From Brevibacterium gallinarum (GTDB lineage: Bacteria; Actinomycetota; Actinomycetes; Actinomycetales; Brevibacteriaceae), in assembly GCF_014836885.1 (NCBI RefSeq), contig NZ_JACSPY010000002.1:1-64000 (forward strand): a stretch of 64,000 nt of DNA, read 5' to 3'. Positions 38,508-47,270 of the stretch are shown here, piece after piece (position 1 is the stretch's first letter; every line of letters begins with the position of its first letter). The notes under the pieces were generated by a model. That model made no database searches and had not been told where the DNA came from. It saw nothing but the letters and a program-made list of their open reading frames with translations. A program made the position numbers and the translations under genes.

Positions 38508-39857
38508 ATGCCAGGTGTGAGTCCCCTCAGAGCTGCTGAGCCGCTGCTCGGCGGCAGGCCCGGCGCCCATGCGGCGTCGGGCCCTTCGCCGTTCCGGACG
38601 GCGGCCGCACTCATGTGCATGCTGGCCGCCTTCGGCACTGCCGGCATCGGCATCCTGCTGCACGGGGCGTGCATGCCCGGCTACGAACTGCCCGGCGCCT
38701 CGGCGCGGATGTGCGCCTCACCGGTGGCCAATGCGCTGACCGGCACCGAATTCCCCGCCGGGCCCGGCCGGGCGTCCGGCGCCCCTGCCGCGCTCGACCC
38801 GGTGACCGGGTGGTTCGTCGAACTCGGCTTCGTGCTCAGTGCCGGCCTGGGTGCGGGGGACATGATGGCCTTCCTGCTCGTCATCAACACCATCGCTGTC
38901 GCCGCGATGGCACTCGGTGCCGCCGTGCTCATGCGCCGACTCGCCTGGCTGCCGGTCGCCTGCATCTCCCCGGCGATCATCTTCTCGATGGGCCAGTCGC
39001 TCGACCCCGTCGGCGTCGCCTGCCTCGTGTGGGCACTCGTGCTGCTCAACCCGACCGTGGCCGGCCCCCACTCGAACGCCGGGGCCGGTGTGCTCTTCGC
39101 CATCGCCGCACTCATCAACCCGCTCGGCATCCTCGCGCTGCTCACCGTCATGGTGCTGCTGTGGCGCGCCGGGCAGCGCTCCGACCTGCTGTCCATCGGC
39201 GGGGCGGCTCTCATCGCCGCAGGCCTCGTGCTCGCCATCGACGGGCTCATCTTCCACCGCCTGTCCGTGTGGTGGCAGCAGCCGATCGACCGCGGCTCAC
39301 TCGTCTCTCTGCTCGCTTACGGAGAAGGCGCTGATCCGCAGCTGCTGGCAGGTGTCAGCCTCGCCGCCTGCGCTGTCGGCGTCATCGCCGCACTCGCCTT
39401 CATCACCCGCCGGCCCCGGCCGAACCTGTACGCCGCACTCACGATGGTGCTCGGACTCGCCGTCGTCACACTGCCCTCAGCGCCGATCACCCACGCGCTG
39501 TGGCTGCTGCCGGCTGCCGCACTCGCCATCCGCCGGCTCTGGATCTTCATCGCCTGGGCACTGGCCGAGGCGGCCCTCGTCATCGCCGTCAACCTCTCCG
39601 ACATCACCGCCTTCGACGCCAGCGCGGGACTCTCCCCAGCCTGGCTGCTCATCTTCACCTGCCTGAGGCTGGCAGCCGTCGTCGCCGTCATCACCGCCGC
39701 CGCCCTCGAACTCGACCGCAGCCCCCAGCCGGCCCCCGAACCTGAGGCGAGCCCCGCCTCGGGCACGGAGGCAGGCGCCTCGGGCAGGGAAGCCACCGCC
39801 TCGGGCACGGAAGCCGGCGCCTCAGCTGGCGAGGCGGGCGCGAACACACTAGAATGA
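38508..39857 (+). CDS. Polytopic membrane protein (possible GT-C mannosyltransferase-like)
   Basis: A 449-residue protein with about ten transmembrane helices, lying between the PBP and rpsF as does mycobacterial Rv0051. Such proteins are often placed with GT87-type polyprenol-mannose-dependent glycosyltransferases; the acidic catalytic motif expected early in the first loop is not obvious here, so the function is uncertain. The C-terminus is a repetitive Ala/Ser/Gly/Glu tail. Confidence 0.75.
   Translation: MPGVSPLRAAEPLLGGRPGAHAASGPSPFRTAAALMCMLAAFGTAGIGILLHGACMPGYELPGASARMCASPVANALTGTEFPAGPGRASGAPAALDPVTGWFVELGFVLSAGLGAGDMMAFLLVINTIAVAAMALGAAVLMRRLAWLPVACISPAIIFSMGQSLDPVGVACLVWALVLLNPTVAGPHSNAGAGVLFAIAALINPLGILALLTVMVLLWRAGQRSDLLSIGGAALIAAGLVLAIDGLIFHRLSVWWQQPIDRGSLVSLLAYGEGADPQLLAGVSLAACAVGVIAALAFITRRPRPNLYAALTMVLGLAVVTLPSAPITHALWLLPAAALAIRRLWIFIAWALAEAALVIAVNLSDITAFDASAGLSPAWLLIFTCLRLAAVVAVITAAALELDRSPQPAPEPEASPASGTEAGASGREATASGTEAGASAGEAGANTLE
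39756..39840 (+). repeat. Degenerate tandem repeats at the 3' end of the membrane protein gene
   Basis: Three to four imperfect copies of a unit of about 24 bases centred on GCCTCGGGCACGGAAGC encode the ASGTEAGASGREATASGTEA tail. Confidence 0.8.
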
Positions 39858-39920
39858 ATCAGTCTGTGTCCGCTGCGGACCGATTCCGCACCCGGCCAGA
39901 CGCAACGCATATACCCTCCT

Positions 39921-39939
39921 GCCATGGACCGACCATGGC
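39921..39939 (+). promoter_or_regulatory. Possible S6:S18 autoregulatory hairpin before rpsF
   Basis: GCCATGG-ACCGA-CCATGGC forms a 7-bp stem with CCG in the loop, 29 bases before the rpsF start. Published S6:S18-binding leaders carry an exposed CCG in a hairpin near rpsF; this is a small match to that pattern and needs a covariance search. Confidence 0.35.
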
Positions 39940-39967
39940 CGCTGAGACCAGAGGAGGTGGGTGACAC

Positions 39968-40258
39968 GTGCGTCATTACGAGCTGATGCTCATTCTGGAT
40001 CCGGAACTCGAAGACCGTTCCGTTGACACCACTGTCGAAAAGCTGCTGAAGGTGGTTCCCGCTGACGGCGGCACCGTCGACAATGTCGATGTGTGGGGCC
40101 GTCGCCGCTTCGCCTACGAGATCGACAAGAAGGCCGAAGGCACCTACGTCGTCGTGGATTTCCACGCCAAGCCCGACACGACCAAGGAGCTCGACCGCCA
40201 GCTTGGCCTCAACGAGACCGTTCTGCGCTCGAAGATCCTGCGTCCCGACGCGAAGTAA
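39968..40258 (+). CDS. rpsF: 30S ribosomal protein S6
   Basis: A 96-residue S6 from GTG 39968 with a very strong GAGGAGG upstream. Family blocks [33 protein letters not shown] and [11 protein letters not shown] are complete. First gene of rpsF-ssb-rpsR-rplI. Confidence 0.98.
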   Translation: MRHYELMLILDPELEDRSVDTTVEKLLKVVPADGGTVDNVDVWGRRRFAYEIDKKAEGTYVVVDFHAKPDTTKELDRQLGLNETVLRSKILRPDAK

Positions 40259-40309
40259 TCCAGCAGATCCGAGCTCGGAACCGCTGACCCCCACGCTGTA
40301 AGGAGCATC

Positions 40310-40882
40310 ATGGCAGGCGACACGATCATCACTGTGGTGGGAAACCTCACCGCCGACCCCGAACTGCGCTACACGCCCAACGGGGCTGCGGTCGCGAACT
40401 TCACAGTGGCGTCGACCCCGCGCATGTTCGACCGCAAGACCAACGAATGGAAAGACGGCGAGACTCTGTTCCTGCGCTGCAACGCGTGGCGGGATCTTGC
40501 TGAGAACGTCACCGAGACCCTGCAGCGCGGCACCCGCACGATCGTGCAGGGCCGCCTGAAGTCGCGCAGCTTCGAGACGAAGGAAGGCGAACGCCGGACC
40601 GTCTTCGAGCTCGACGTCGACGAGATCGGCCCGAGCCTGCGCTACGCCACGGCCAACGTGACGAAGAAGGAGTTCTCCGGCGGCGGCTTCTCAGGAGGCG
40701 GCCAGGGAGGATTCTCCGGTGGCGGACAGCAGGGCGGCGGCTGGGGACAGAACCCCGGCGGCGGCTTCGGCGGGCAGCAGGGCGGCCAGGGTCAGTCGAA
40801 CGACCCGTGGGCCAGCTCGAACCCGCAGGCCAACCCCGGCGGAGGCTGGGGCAGCCCGACCTCGGACGAACCACCATTCTGA
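40310..40882 (+). CDS. ssb: Single-stranded DNA-binding protein
   Basis: A 190-residue SSB with an N-terminal OB fold ([38 protein letters not shown]), a Gly/Gln-rich linker and the acidic tip DEPPF that recruits partner proteins. Lies between rpsF and rpsR as usual. Confidence 0.98.
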   Translation: MAGDTIITVVGNLTADPELRYTPNGAAVANFTVASTPRMFDRKTNEWKDGETLFLRCNAWRDLAENVTETLQRGTRTIVQGRLKSRSFETKEGERRTVFELDVDEIGPSLRYATANVTKKEFSGGGFSGGGQGGFSGGGQQGGGWGQNPGGGFGGQQGGQGQSNDPWASSNPQANPGGGWGSPTSDEPPF

Positions 40883-40942
40883 TCGCACACCGGCAGGCGC
40901 GTGCCTGCCGCTGATCAACAGATTTTTTGACAGGAGCACATC

Positions 40943-41182
40943 ATGGCAAAGCCGGATCCCCGGAAGCCCATCAAGAAGAAGGCGAACCCGCTGAAGTTCG
41001 GCGAGGCAGCCCAGATCGACTACAAGGACACCGCAACCCTGCGCAAGTTCATCTCCGACCGCGGCAAGATCCGCGCTCGTCGCGTGACTGGTGTCAACGT
41101 GCAGGAACAGCGCATCATCGCCAAGGCCGTCAAGAACGCCCGCGAGATGGCGCTCCTGCCCTACTCGGGCTCGACCCGATAA
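40943..41182 (+). CDS. rpsR: 30S ribosomal protein S18
   Basis: A 79-residue S18 with [19 protein letters not shown] and the basic [11 protein letters not shown] block; full length. Preceded by GGAG; co-transcribed with rpsF, ssb and rplI. Confidence 0.98.
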   Translation: MAKPDPRKPIKKKANPLKFGEAAQIDYKDTATLRKFISDRGKIRARRVTGVNVQEQRIIAKAVKNAREMALLPYSGSTR

Positions 41183-41200
41183 GACGAGGGGAGTAGAACA

Positions 41201-41659
41201 ATGGCTACCAAGAAGGTCATCCTCAACCAGGAAGTCGACGGCCTCGGTGCCGCCGGCGACGTCGTCGAGGTCAAGGCCGGTTACGCCCGGAACCTGCTGA
41301 TCCCGCGCGGCTGGGCCACCACCTGGTCTGCAGGTGCCGAGAAGCAGATCGAGGCGCTGCGCAAGTCTCGCCAGGCACGCCAGCTGGCCGACCGCGACGA
41401 AGCACTCGCACTCAAGGAGAAGCTCGAAGGCTCCTCGGCGAAGATCGAGATGAAGGCCGGACAGAACAACCGCCTGTTCGGCGCTGTCACCGCTGCGCTG
41501 GTCGCCGACGCGCTGACCGAGGCGCACGGCACCTCCTTCGACCGCCGGCAGATCGCTTTGGCCGGCCACGTCAAGGAGCCCGGCAGCTACACCGCCACCG
41601 TGCGCGTCCACGACGAGATCACTGCCAACGCGAAGTTCGACGTCATCGGCAAGCGCTGA
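41201..41659 (+). CDS. rplI: 50S ribosomal protein L9
   Basis: A 152-residue L9 with the N-terminal VILNQEVDGLGAAGDVVEVK, GYARNLLIPRG, and the long connecting helix before a C-terminal domain. Last gene of the unit; a strong terminator follows. Confidence 0.98.
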   Translation: MATKKVILNQEVDGLGAAGDVVEVKAGYARNLLIPRGWATTWSAGAEKQIEALRKSRQARQLADRDEALALKEKLEGSSAKIEMKAGQNNRLFGAVTAALVADALTEAHGTSFDRRQIALAGHVKEPGSYTATVRVHDEITANAKFDVIGKR

Positions 41660-41696
41660 GCCCGCTGAACTGTCACTGAGCTGACGCAGCTCGCAC

Positions 41697-41727
41697 AGGC
41701 CCCGGAACCTACACGGTTCCGGGGCCT
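41697..41727 (+). terminator. rplI terminator
   Basis: AGGCCCCGGAACC and GGTTCCGGGGCCT form a perfect 13-bp stem with a five-base loop, 37 bases after the rplI stop. Confidence 0.9.
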
Positions 41728-41784
41728 GCGTGCATCTGGGGACCGGTTGGCGGTGGACCGGATCGGCTGGGAGCCGGCCCGGGC

Positions 41785-41816
41785 TTGACCCTCACGCAGC
41801 GTCAGGGCCGAACGTG
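41785..41816 (+). promoter_or_regulatory. MerR-type operator-promoter of the TipA-like gene
   Basis: TTGACC (41785-41790) is followed by a dyad CCCTCACG/CGTCAGGG (41789-41796, 41800-41807) in an over-long spacer. That layout is typical of MerR-family autoregulated promoters, where the activator untwists the spacer. The -10 element is weak. Confidence 0.65.
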
Positions 41817-41840
41817 GTGGTTGTGGACGATACTGAGGGA

Positions 41841-42638
41841 ATGGACGAGCACACCACGGAGCTGACAGTCGGCGCGGCCGCAAAGCTGCTCGACGTCAGC
41901 ATCCGCACACTGCACCACTGGGACGCCATCGGGCTGGCCAGCCCGAGCGAACGCACATGGGCCGGCTACCGCATCTACACGGCAGCCGATATGCAGCGGC
42001 TGCGCCGCGTGCTCATCTTCCGCGAACTCGGCCTGCCGCTGGCAGAGATCGGCCGGATCCTCGACGATCCGGGCGTCGACCTGGCAACCGAGCTGGCTGA
42101 GCAGCGCGCATCCCTCCGAACACGTATCGACCAGCTGCAGAGAGTCGTCTCTGCAGTCGAACGGATGATGGAGACCACCACCATGGGAAAGAAGCTCACA
42201 GCAGCCGAGCAGGCTGAGATCCTCGGCCCGAACTGGAACCCCGCCTGGGAGGCCGAAGCGCAGCAGCGCTGGGGCCAGACCGACGAATGGGCCCAGTCCG
42301 AGGCGATCAAGCAGACCATGACCACCGCCGACTGGCAGCGGGTCAAGGACGACACTGAGGCCTTCGAGGCCGAACTCGCCGCCGCGTTCACGCGCGGAGT
42401 CGAGCCCGGCAGCCAGGAGGCGAACATGCTGGCCGAGCGGCACCGCGCCTCGATCGGCCAGTGGTTCGACATGACCATCGAGAAGCAGGTGTGCATCTCG
42501 CGCCTCTACCTCAGCGACCCGCGCTTCGCCGCGCACTACGATGAGCGCGCAGACGGCTTAGCAGCCTGGCTCGTCGAGGTGATCGCTGCCGGCGCCCTCG
42601 CCCGAGGTGTGGACCCGGAGACTGCCGAATGGCAGTGA
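41841..42638 (+). CDS. TipA-like MerR regulator with TipAS ligand domain
   Basis: A 265-residue regulator from ATG 41841; GTG 41823 is in frame and could be a near-leaderless start. An N-terminal MerR helix-turn-helix (VGAAAKLLDVSIRTLHHWDAIGL, YRIYTAADMQRL), a dimerisation coil, and a C-terminal TipAS domain (about residues 130-265, with NPAWEAEAQQRWGQT and QWFDMTIEKQVCISRLYL). TipAS domains bind thiopeptides and other hydrophobic drugs, so it is a likely drug sensor. Its target is likely its own promoter. No exporter is adjacent on the same strand. Confidence 0.9.
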   Translation: MDEHTTELTVGAAAKLLDVSIRTLHHWDAIGLASPSERTWAGYRIYTAADMQRLRRVLIFRELGLPLAEIGRILDDPGVDLATELAEQRASLRTRIDQLQRVVSAVERMMETTTMGKKLTAAEQAEILGPNWNPAWEAEAQQRWGQTDEWAQSEAIKQTMTTADWQRVKDDTEAFEAELAAAFTRGVEPGSQEANMLAERHRASIGQWFDMTIEKQVCISRLYLSDPRFAAHYDERADGLAAWLVEVIAAGALARGVDPETAEWQ

Positions 42639-42647
42639 ATTCCGGCC

Positions 42648-42856
42648 TCAGCCGGTGGACGTGACCGTATAGACGGCCCGGCCATCGGCATCGGTGGTTC
42701 TCTCCGCCGATACCCCATCGGATAGGTGTTGGTGAAGCCGGTGGTGACTTCCCTGCCGTCGGCGACGATGAAGTGCGCACCGCCCGAGCCCATGCGTGGC
42801 GAGCAGCCAGAGCTCCTCAGCTCGAGGGTCATCTTGCATCTGCTGATCGGCGGCAA
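42648..42856 (-). pseudogene. Possible frameshifted fragment of a small secreted-type protein
   Basis: On the minus strand GAHFIVADGREVTTGFTNTYP in one frame continues sensibly as DGVSAERTTDADGRAVYTVT in another if one base is missing near 42720. The joined product looks like the end of a small beta-rich domain. No start region is present: the upstream part is replaced by a strong hairpin. I do not recognise the family. The 333-base gap 42639-42971 contains only this and the hairpin. Confidence 0.3.
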
Positions 42857-42882
42857 GCCAGCAGAACTGCCGGCTTGCCGCC
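42849..42882. terminator. Strong hairpin between MerR and lipoprotein genes
   Basis: GGCGGCAAGCCAGCAG and CTGCCGGCTTGCCGCC form a 16-bp stem with one mismatch and a two-base gap. It is placed to terminate the convergent MerR and lipoprotein transcripts. Confidence 0.7.
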
Positions 42883-42971
42883 GAACTCACCCGCGCTGCA
42901 CCCGCCCGCCCGGCGAGGGAGAGATGAGGCCGGTGCCTTCGGAGTCGGCGAGCTTCCGGGTGCCCGAGGTG

Positions 42972-43283
42972 TCAGCCCCCTGTGACGATCTCGCCCTTGC
43001 CGTCGCGGTGGAAGAGGACTGCGACGTGGCCGGAGCAGTCCGTCCCGGGCCGGGCCTTCACCACCAGCGGCCAGTGCGCGGCGATCTTCTCACTGAGCGC
43101 GCGGGCGGATTCCGAGGCCGCCTGCTGATCTGCACCGGCAGCTGCTGAGGATCCGCCGCTGTGCGAAGGTGCTGAGCAGGCGGTGCCGAGCACCGCGATC
43201 GAGGCGGCAAGGGCGAGAGCGGGCAGTCGTGTCTTTCGGGTGGGGAGTCCGGGCCGAGGTGTCAGAATAGGGACATGACTCAC
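42972..43283 (-). CDS. Small lipoprotein
   Basis: 103 residues from GTG 43283. A basic segment (RKTR) is followed by the hydrophobic LPALALAASIAVLGTAC with a lipobox cysteine, then a Ser/Gly/Ala spacer and a small domain (SEKIAAHWPLVVKARPGTDCSGHVAVLF) with one further cysteine. The start overlaps the divergent DUF445 start by nine bases, which is unusual; a shorter start would need a rare codon. No function recognised. Confidence 0.65.
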   Translation of the reverse strand: MSHVPILTPRPGLPTRKTRLPALALAASIAVLGTACSAPSHSGGSSAAAGADQQAASESARALSEKIAAHWPLVVKARPGTDCSGHVAVLFHRDGKGEIVTGG

Positions 43284-44588
43284 TCGCCCACCACCTCGGC
43301 GGCGGCCGGATCCACCGGACCGACCGCACCGGCGCGCATCGACGACACCTTCGGCGACCTCGAGCGGGCGCGTGCGCTGAGGAAGATGCGCCAGCTGGCG
43401 ACCGCGCTGCTCGTGCTGGCGGCGTGCATCTTCGTTCTCACCCACGTCTTCACCGACCTGACCGGCGTGTGGGGGTTCGTCGCCCGCGGATCCGAGGCGG
43501 CGATGATCGGGGCGATCGCCGACTGGTTCGCGGTCACCGCGCTCTTCCGCCACCCGCTCGGGCTGCCGATCCCGCACACGGCGATCATCCCGCGCAAGAA
43601 GGACGTGCTGGGCGAGAGCATGTCGAACTTCGTCGCCGCGAACTTCCTCACCTCCGTCACCGTCGCCGCGAAGATCCGCAACGCCCAGGTGACCGCGCGC
43701 ATCGGCGGCTGGCTGAAGGAGCCGGGCAACCAGGAGATCGTCGTCACCCGTGCCGGGCAGGGCCTGGAGTATGTGCTCAGGCGCGTCGATGATGATGCGA
43801 TCGAGGCGCTGACCCGCGAGGTGCTGGTGCCCAAGCTCGTCGATACGCACAAGTCCCCGGTGCTCGGCCGGCTCGTGCAGGAGATCGTGCAGGACGGGGC
43901 CCACCACCGGCTCGTCGACCTCGTCGTCGGGGAGGCGTACACGTGGCTGGCGGCCAATCCGCAGGTCATCGACGACGTGGTCGCGCAGAAGGCTCCGGAC
44001 TGGGTGCCGGCCTTCGTCAACGAAGGGGTCGCGCGCCGGCTGCGCCGCGAGGTGCTCGAGTGGATCGCCGATGTGCGCGACAACCGCTACCACAAGGCCC
44101 GGCAGGCCCTCGACCGGTGGCTGCTCGAACTCGCCGCGAATCTGCGTGAGGACACTTCGATCGCCGAGCGTGCCGAGAACGTCATCGACGACCTGCTGCG
44201 CGAAGAGGGCGTCGTCCAAGCCGTCCTCGATGTGTGGGCCTCACTCAAGCGGCTGCTGCGCGGGGCGGTGCTCGACACCTCCGGTGAGGTGCACCAGCGG
44301 CTGCGTGCGCTGCTCGACCAGACCGCGACCCGGATGGTCGAGGACGCCGAGTTCTCCCGCGCGATCGACAATCGGCTGGCGATCACCGTCGGCGACCTGG
44401 CTGAGTCCTTCGGCCCGGAGATCGCCAGCGTCATCTCCGATACGATCGCCGGCTGGGACGCCAAGGAGGCTTCCGAGCGCATCGAGCTCTACGTCGGCAA
44501 GGACCTGCAGTACATCCGCATCAACGGCACCGTCATCGGCGCGCTCGTCGGACTGTTCCTGCACGGGGTCATCCTGCTGCTGCCCTAA
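43275..44588 (+). CDS. DUF445 family membrane-associated protein
   Basis: A 437-residue protein with an N-terminal membrane helix (ATALLVLAACIFVLTHVF), the conserved DUF445 start (GFVARGSEAAMIGAIADWFAVTALFRHPLGLPIPHTAIIP), a long helical middle and a C-terminal membrane helix (NGTVIGALVGLFLHGVILLL). Function unknown. Its stop overlaps the convergent neighbour by four bases. Confidence 0.88.
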   Translation: MTHSPTTSAAAGSTGPTAPARIDDTFGDLERARALRKMRQLATALLVLAACIFVLTHVFTDLTGVWGFVARGSEAAMIGAIADWFAVTALFRHPLGLPIPHTAIIPRKKDVLGESMSNFVAANFLTSVTVAAKIRNAQVTARIGGWLKEPGNQEIVVTRAGQGLEYVLRRVDDDAIEALTREVLVPKLVDTHKSPVLGRLVQEIVQDGAHHRLVDLVVGEAYTWLAANPQVIDDVVAQKAPDWVPAFVNEGVARRLRREVLEWIADVRDNRYHKARQALDRWLLELAANLREDTSIAERAENVIDDLLREEGVVQAVLDVWASLKRLLRGAVLDTSGEVHQRLRALLDQTATRMVEDAEFSRAIDNRLAITVGDLAESFGPEIASVISDTIAGWDAKEASERIELYVGKDLQYIRINGTVIGALVGLFLHGVILLLP

Positions 44589-45040
44589 TCGTCGGCCGTC
44601 GGCCGGGGTCGCTCATGGGTCGCCGGCCCACCCGGCAGCGCGAGGACGATGAGGGCAGTCGTCAGCAGCACGAGTGAGGCGGGCAGCCAGATGATCGGCA
44701 CCGCGAAGCTGATGCCGAGCGGATCGGCGATGTTCATCCCGATCGCCACGACTGCAGCGATCGCCGCGGCCACCGCGACCCCGGCGATTCCCAACCGCAG
44801 CCAGCGCTCGCCGGCCACCGCCTCGCGAGCGGCGCGCAGACTCAGCATGAGGATGAGACCCGCAGCTGCCGCCACCGCTGCGATCGCAGCGAGGTCGGCT
44901 GCGATGAGCCCGGCCCGGCTGGGCAGCGTCCCGCCGAGGAACATGAGCGCCACCGAGGCGGCCACGAGCACCGGCGGCAGGATCCGCACCCCGAGCGGTG
45001 CGCCCGCCCGGGGTGCGGATGCCGGTTCGCGTGCGGTCAC
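44585..45040 (-). CDS. Small four-helix membrane protein
   Basis: 151 residues from GTG 45040, overlapping the upstream phospholipase stop by four bases (GTGA). Four hydrophobic segments are separated by short loops and an Arg/Pro-rich C-terminus. No family recognised; translational coupling suggests a partner or immunity-like role to the secreted phospholipase, but that is speculation. Confidence 0.65.
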   Translation of the reverse strand: MTAREPASAPRAGAPLGVRILPPVLVAASVALMFLGGTLPSRAGLIAADLAAIAAVAAAAGLILMLSLRAAREAVAGERWLRLGIAGVAVAAAIAAVVAIGMNIADPLGISFAVPIIWLPASLVLLTTALIVLALPGGPATHERPRPTADD

Positions 45041-45952
45041 GAGATCGCAGTCTTTCCGGCCACGGCGACGTAGTAGTGTCCGGCGATCACACGGCAGCCG
45101 CGGCGCTTGACGCCGGCATCGTAGTAGCCGTAATCGCAGTTCTGCACGAGGTGGTCGAGGAAGGTGCTGTCGCAGACCTTGCGGCGCTCCTTGCGCTCCG
45201 GGCGCGGCAGGTCGAGGTCGACCTCGATGCACATGTCGTGCCGGGCGCACGGTCCGCGGAAATCGGCCTTGCCCCACTCATCGGGCGACCAGGTGCAGTA
45301 GTCGTGCAGCGACTTCTGCTCATGATCCGGGTCGTATGTAGTCGCTGGGAACGGTGACCTGCTCCGGGCGCTCGATCGCCTCGGCATACGGGGCCAGGCT
45401 CGGCGCGCTGCCGGCAGCCTCTGCCGTGTTCGGTGCCGGGGCGGTGCCGTTGCCGAGCACGAGGCCTGCCAGCATCTCCTTCGAGGCGGTGTCGTCGACA
45501 TCGAGCCCGGTGGGGCTGAAGAGCGGCACGAGCAGCTCGCCCTCACCGGCCGGTGCTGCGGTCGTGATGATCTCGACCTGGCCGTCGGCGATGGTTACCT
45601 CGGGTGCGGTGAACCCCGCATCGGTGGTGATCATCGCCGTGAACGCGAACTCACCCAGCCCGTTATCGCAGGTGACCTGCCCACCGTCGCCGAGGCGGCA
45701 CTCAGCTGGCAGGTCGAAGTCCAGGCGAGTGCTCGTCGCGCCGGGTGGCAGGGTCACCGGATCGGCGATGAGCATGCCGGCGGCATCGTCCTGGGCGGAC
45801 ATCGCGGTGACCGGGACAGACAGCGGTGGTGCGGCTGCGGCCGGTGAGGTGAACAGCGAACCGGTCAGCAGCAGCGCACCGAGAATGGCAAGCAGCTGGA
45901 GAAACGCGCGGGGCAAGCAGCGGAGATGGGGATTCGGGTGCGTCGACGGCAT
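45037..45952 (-). pseudogene. Secreted prokaryotic phospholipase A2, frameshifted
   Basis: The N-terminal part (from ATG 45952, signal peptide LLAILGALLLTGSLFTSPAAAA) reads through to a stop at 45320. The C-terminal part in another frame continues as DPDHEQKSLHDYCTWSPDE and contains the prokaryotic PLA2 active-site block CARHDMC with the His-Asp pair and further cysteines. The switch must occur near 45331-45345. Joined, the protein would be about 300 residues. In-frame GTG 45961 is an alternative start. The catalytic half is intact, so the defect is one indel or a sequencing error. Confidence 0.8.
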
Positions 45953-46063
45953 GTCGGCCACGAGTCCTTCGGGGTGGGGATCTGATCCTGGCGGATCTGG
46001 ACGGCCGGACAGCGGCGTACGGGCGGCCGATGCATGGGAGTGATCTGCTGCACACCCGACCAT

Positions 46064-46468
46064 ATAACTGCAGCCGCGTCCTCTCAGGGCGTGCCGGCTG
46101 TCGCGTTTCTAGCGTGATTGGGGAGCGTGGGACCGTGTCGAATTGGGCTAGGGGTAGAGACAGCTTTGGAAACGTATTCAAAGATTGTTGGGTTGAATGA
46201 GTGAGCACGCAGGTGCGGGTAAGGCGAATGTGAGCTATATCAATATATAGCTGTCTGTTATTGTGAAAAGGTAACGAATTTGTAACTATAGCAATGCGAG
46301 CATGGTGCGAGCGCGCATGATGGTATTATGACTGAAAGCTGAATCGTATTCAGGAAGCGCCCTGATATTGTATTTCAACATGCGGAAAAGAAGCTTGCTC
46401 TTTTCCAATAGGCGGAATATAATGATATTAATATGTAACGCCTCTACTCCTCCTGCCGAAGGATCCCC
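46064..46468. other. AT-rich intergenic region with two hairpins
   Basis: 405 bases with no credible gene and far lower GC than the surroundings. AGCTATAT-CAAT-ATATAGCT (46233-46252) and GGAAAAGA-AGCTTGC-TCTTTTCC (46384-46406) are perfect inverted repeats. It probably holds the promoter of the secreted-protein gene and appears to be acquired DNA. Confidence 0.7.
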
Positions 46469-47266
46469 ATGAAGAAGTTCGCAGTGCTCGGTGCTGCTAT
46501 TATTGCCCTTTTCAGTCTTGCCCACCCCGCACCCGCGTCGGCGTTCAATCCTGATGATGCGACGAAGAGCCATATAGAAGCTGCCGAGGTGTTTCTGGCA
46601 GAAGCGGGGGCGAGCAAGCACGACACTCGCCAGCTGATCAACAAGATTGAACGCAACGAGCCAATTGGAAGTGCCGCCGGATTGCCGATAGTCGCCAAGT
46701 GGACTCAGCGCGATGGTGACTTTTTGGTAACTACGGAAACCTACGCTGATGGATCGATTGAAGTTTCCAGCCTAGAGCAGCCTGCGGCTCCTGATGGACT
46801 GACTGACGCAGAGTTCGAAGCTGGACGTCCCGCACAGACTGCTAAAGAGACAACGGCTGCGCAGCACAATGAAAGAGGCGGGCTTACCGTGCCTGGCGGA
46901 AGAAATGAAATTCACGGTTCCATCAAAGGGTGCAAGGTAAAGGCTGGAAGCGGGTATCGCTCATATCGAGCATGCACTGTGTTGCGACAATCGGCAACAG
47001 CTAACATTAGTTTCACTGCAGCTTACACGTTAGTTCAAAAGGGAAATGACTATATTAGTGGTGTGAGTACGCCGATTCATAGGTGTTATGTAGCTTCATG
47101 CACCGATGTTAAAACCAAGATCCTTCGAAAGAAGGAGTCGCGGTCCGGCAAGGCCGTGGCGAGAGGATCTATGAATGTGACTGCTCCAGGTGGCTGGGCC
47201 TCCAAGAGCTATTGGGTGGAGCTCCGAGTTGGCGGTAACAAAGCGACTGTTGTCAACGGGGGCTAG
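46469..47266 (+). CDS. Secreted protein of unknown function
   Basis: 265 residues with a signal peptide (MKKFAVLGAAIIALFSLAHPAPASA) and a probable mature start at FNPDDA. An acidic helical N-terminal region is followed by a beta-rich C-terminal domain from about residue 150 with four cysteines (CKV, CTV, CYVASC). AAGGA lies before the ATG. Codon use is more AT-rich than neighbours, supporting transfer. I do not recognise the family. Confidence 0.8.
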   Translation: MKKFAVLGAAIIALFSLAHPAPASAFNPDDATKSHIEAAEVFLAEAGASKHDTRQLINKIERNEPIGSAAGLPIVAKWTQRDGDFLVTTETYADGSIEVSSLEQPAAPDGLTDAEFEAGRPAQTAKETTAAQHNERGGLTVPGGRNEIHGSIKGCKVKAGSGYRSYRACTVLRQSATANISFTAAYTLVQKGNDYISGVSTPIHRCYVASCTDVKTKILRKKESRSGKAVARGSMNVTAPGGWASKSYWVELRVGGNKATVVNGG

Positions 47267-47270
47267 GATT

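Noticed and set aside
42972-44219. Long minus-strand ORF through the DUF445 gene
   Set aside because: Only its last 103 codons (small lipoprotein) look real; the rest is the antisense shadow of DUF445.
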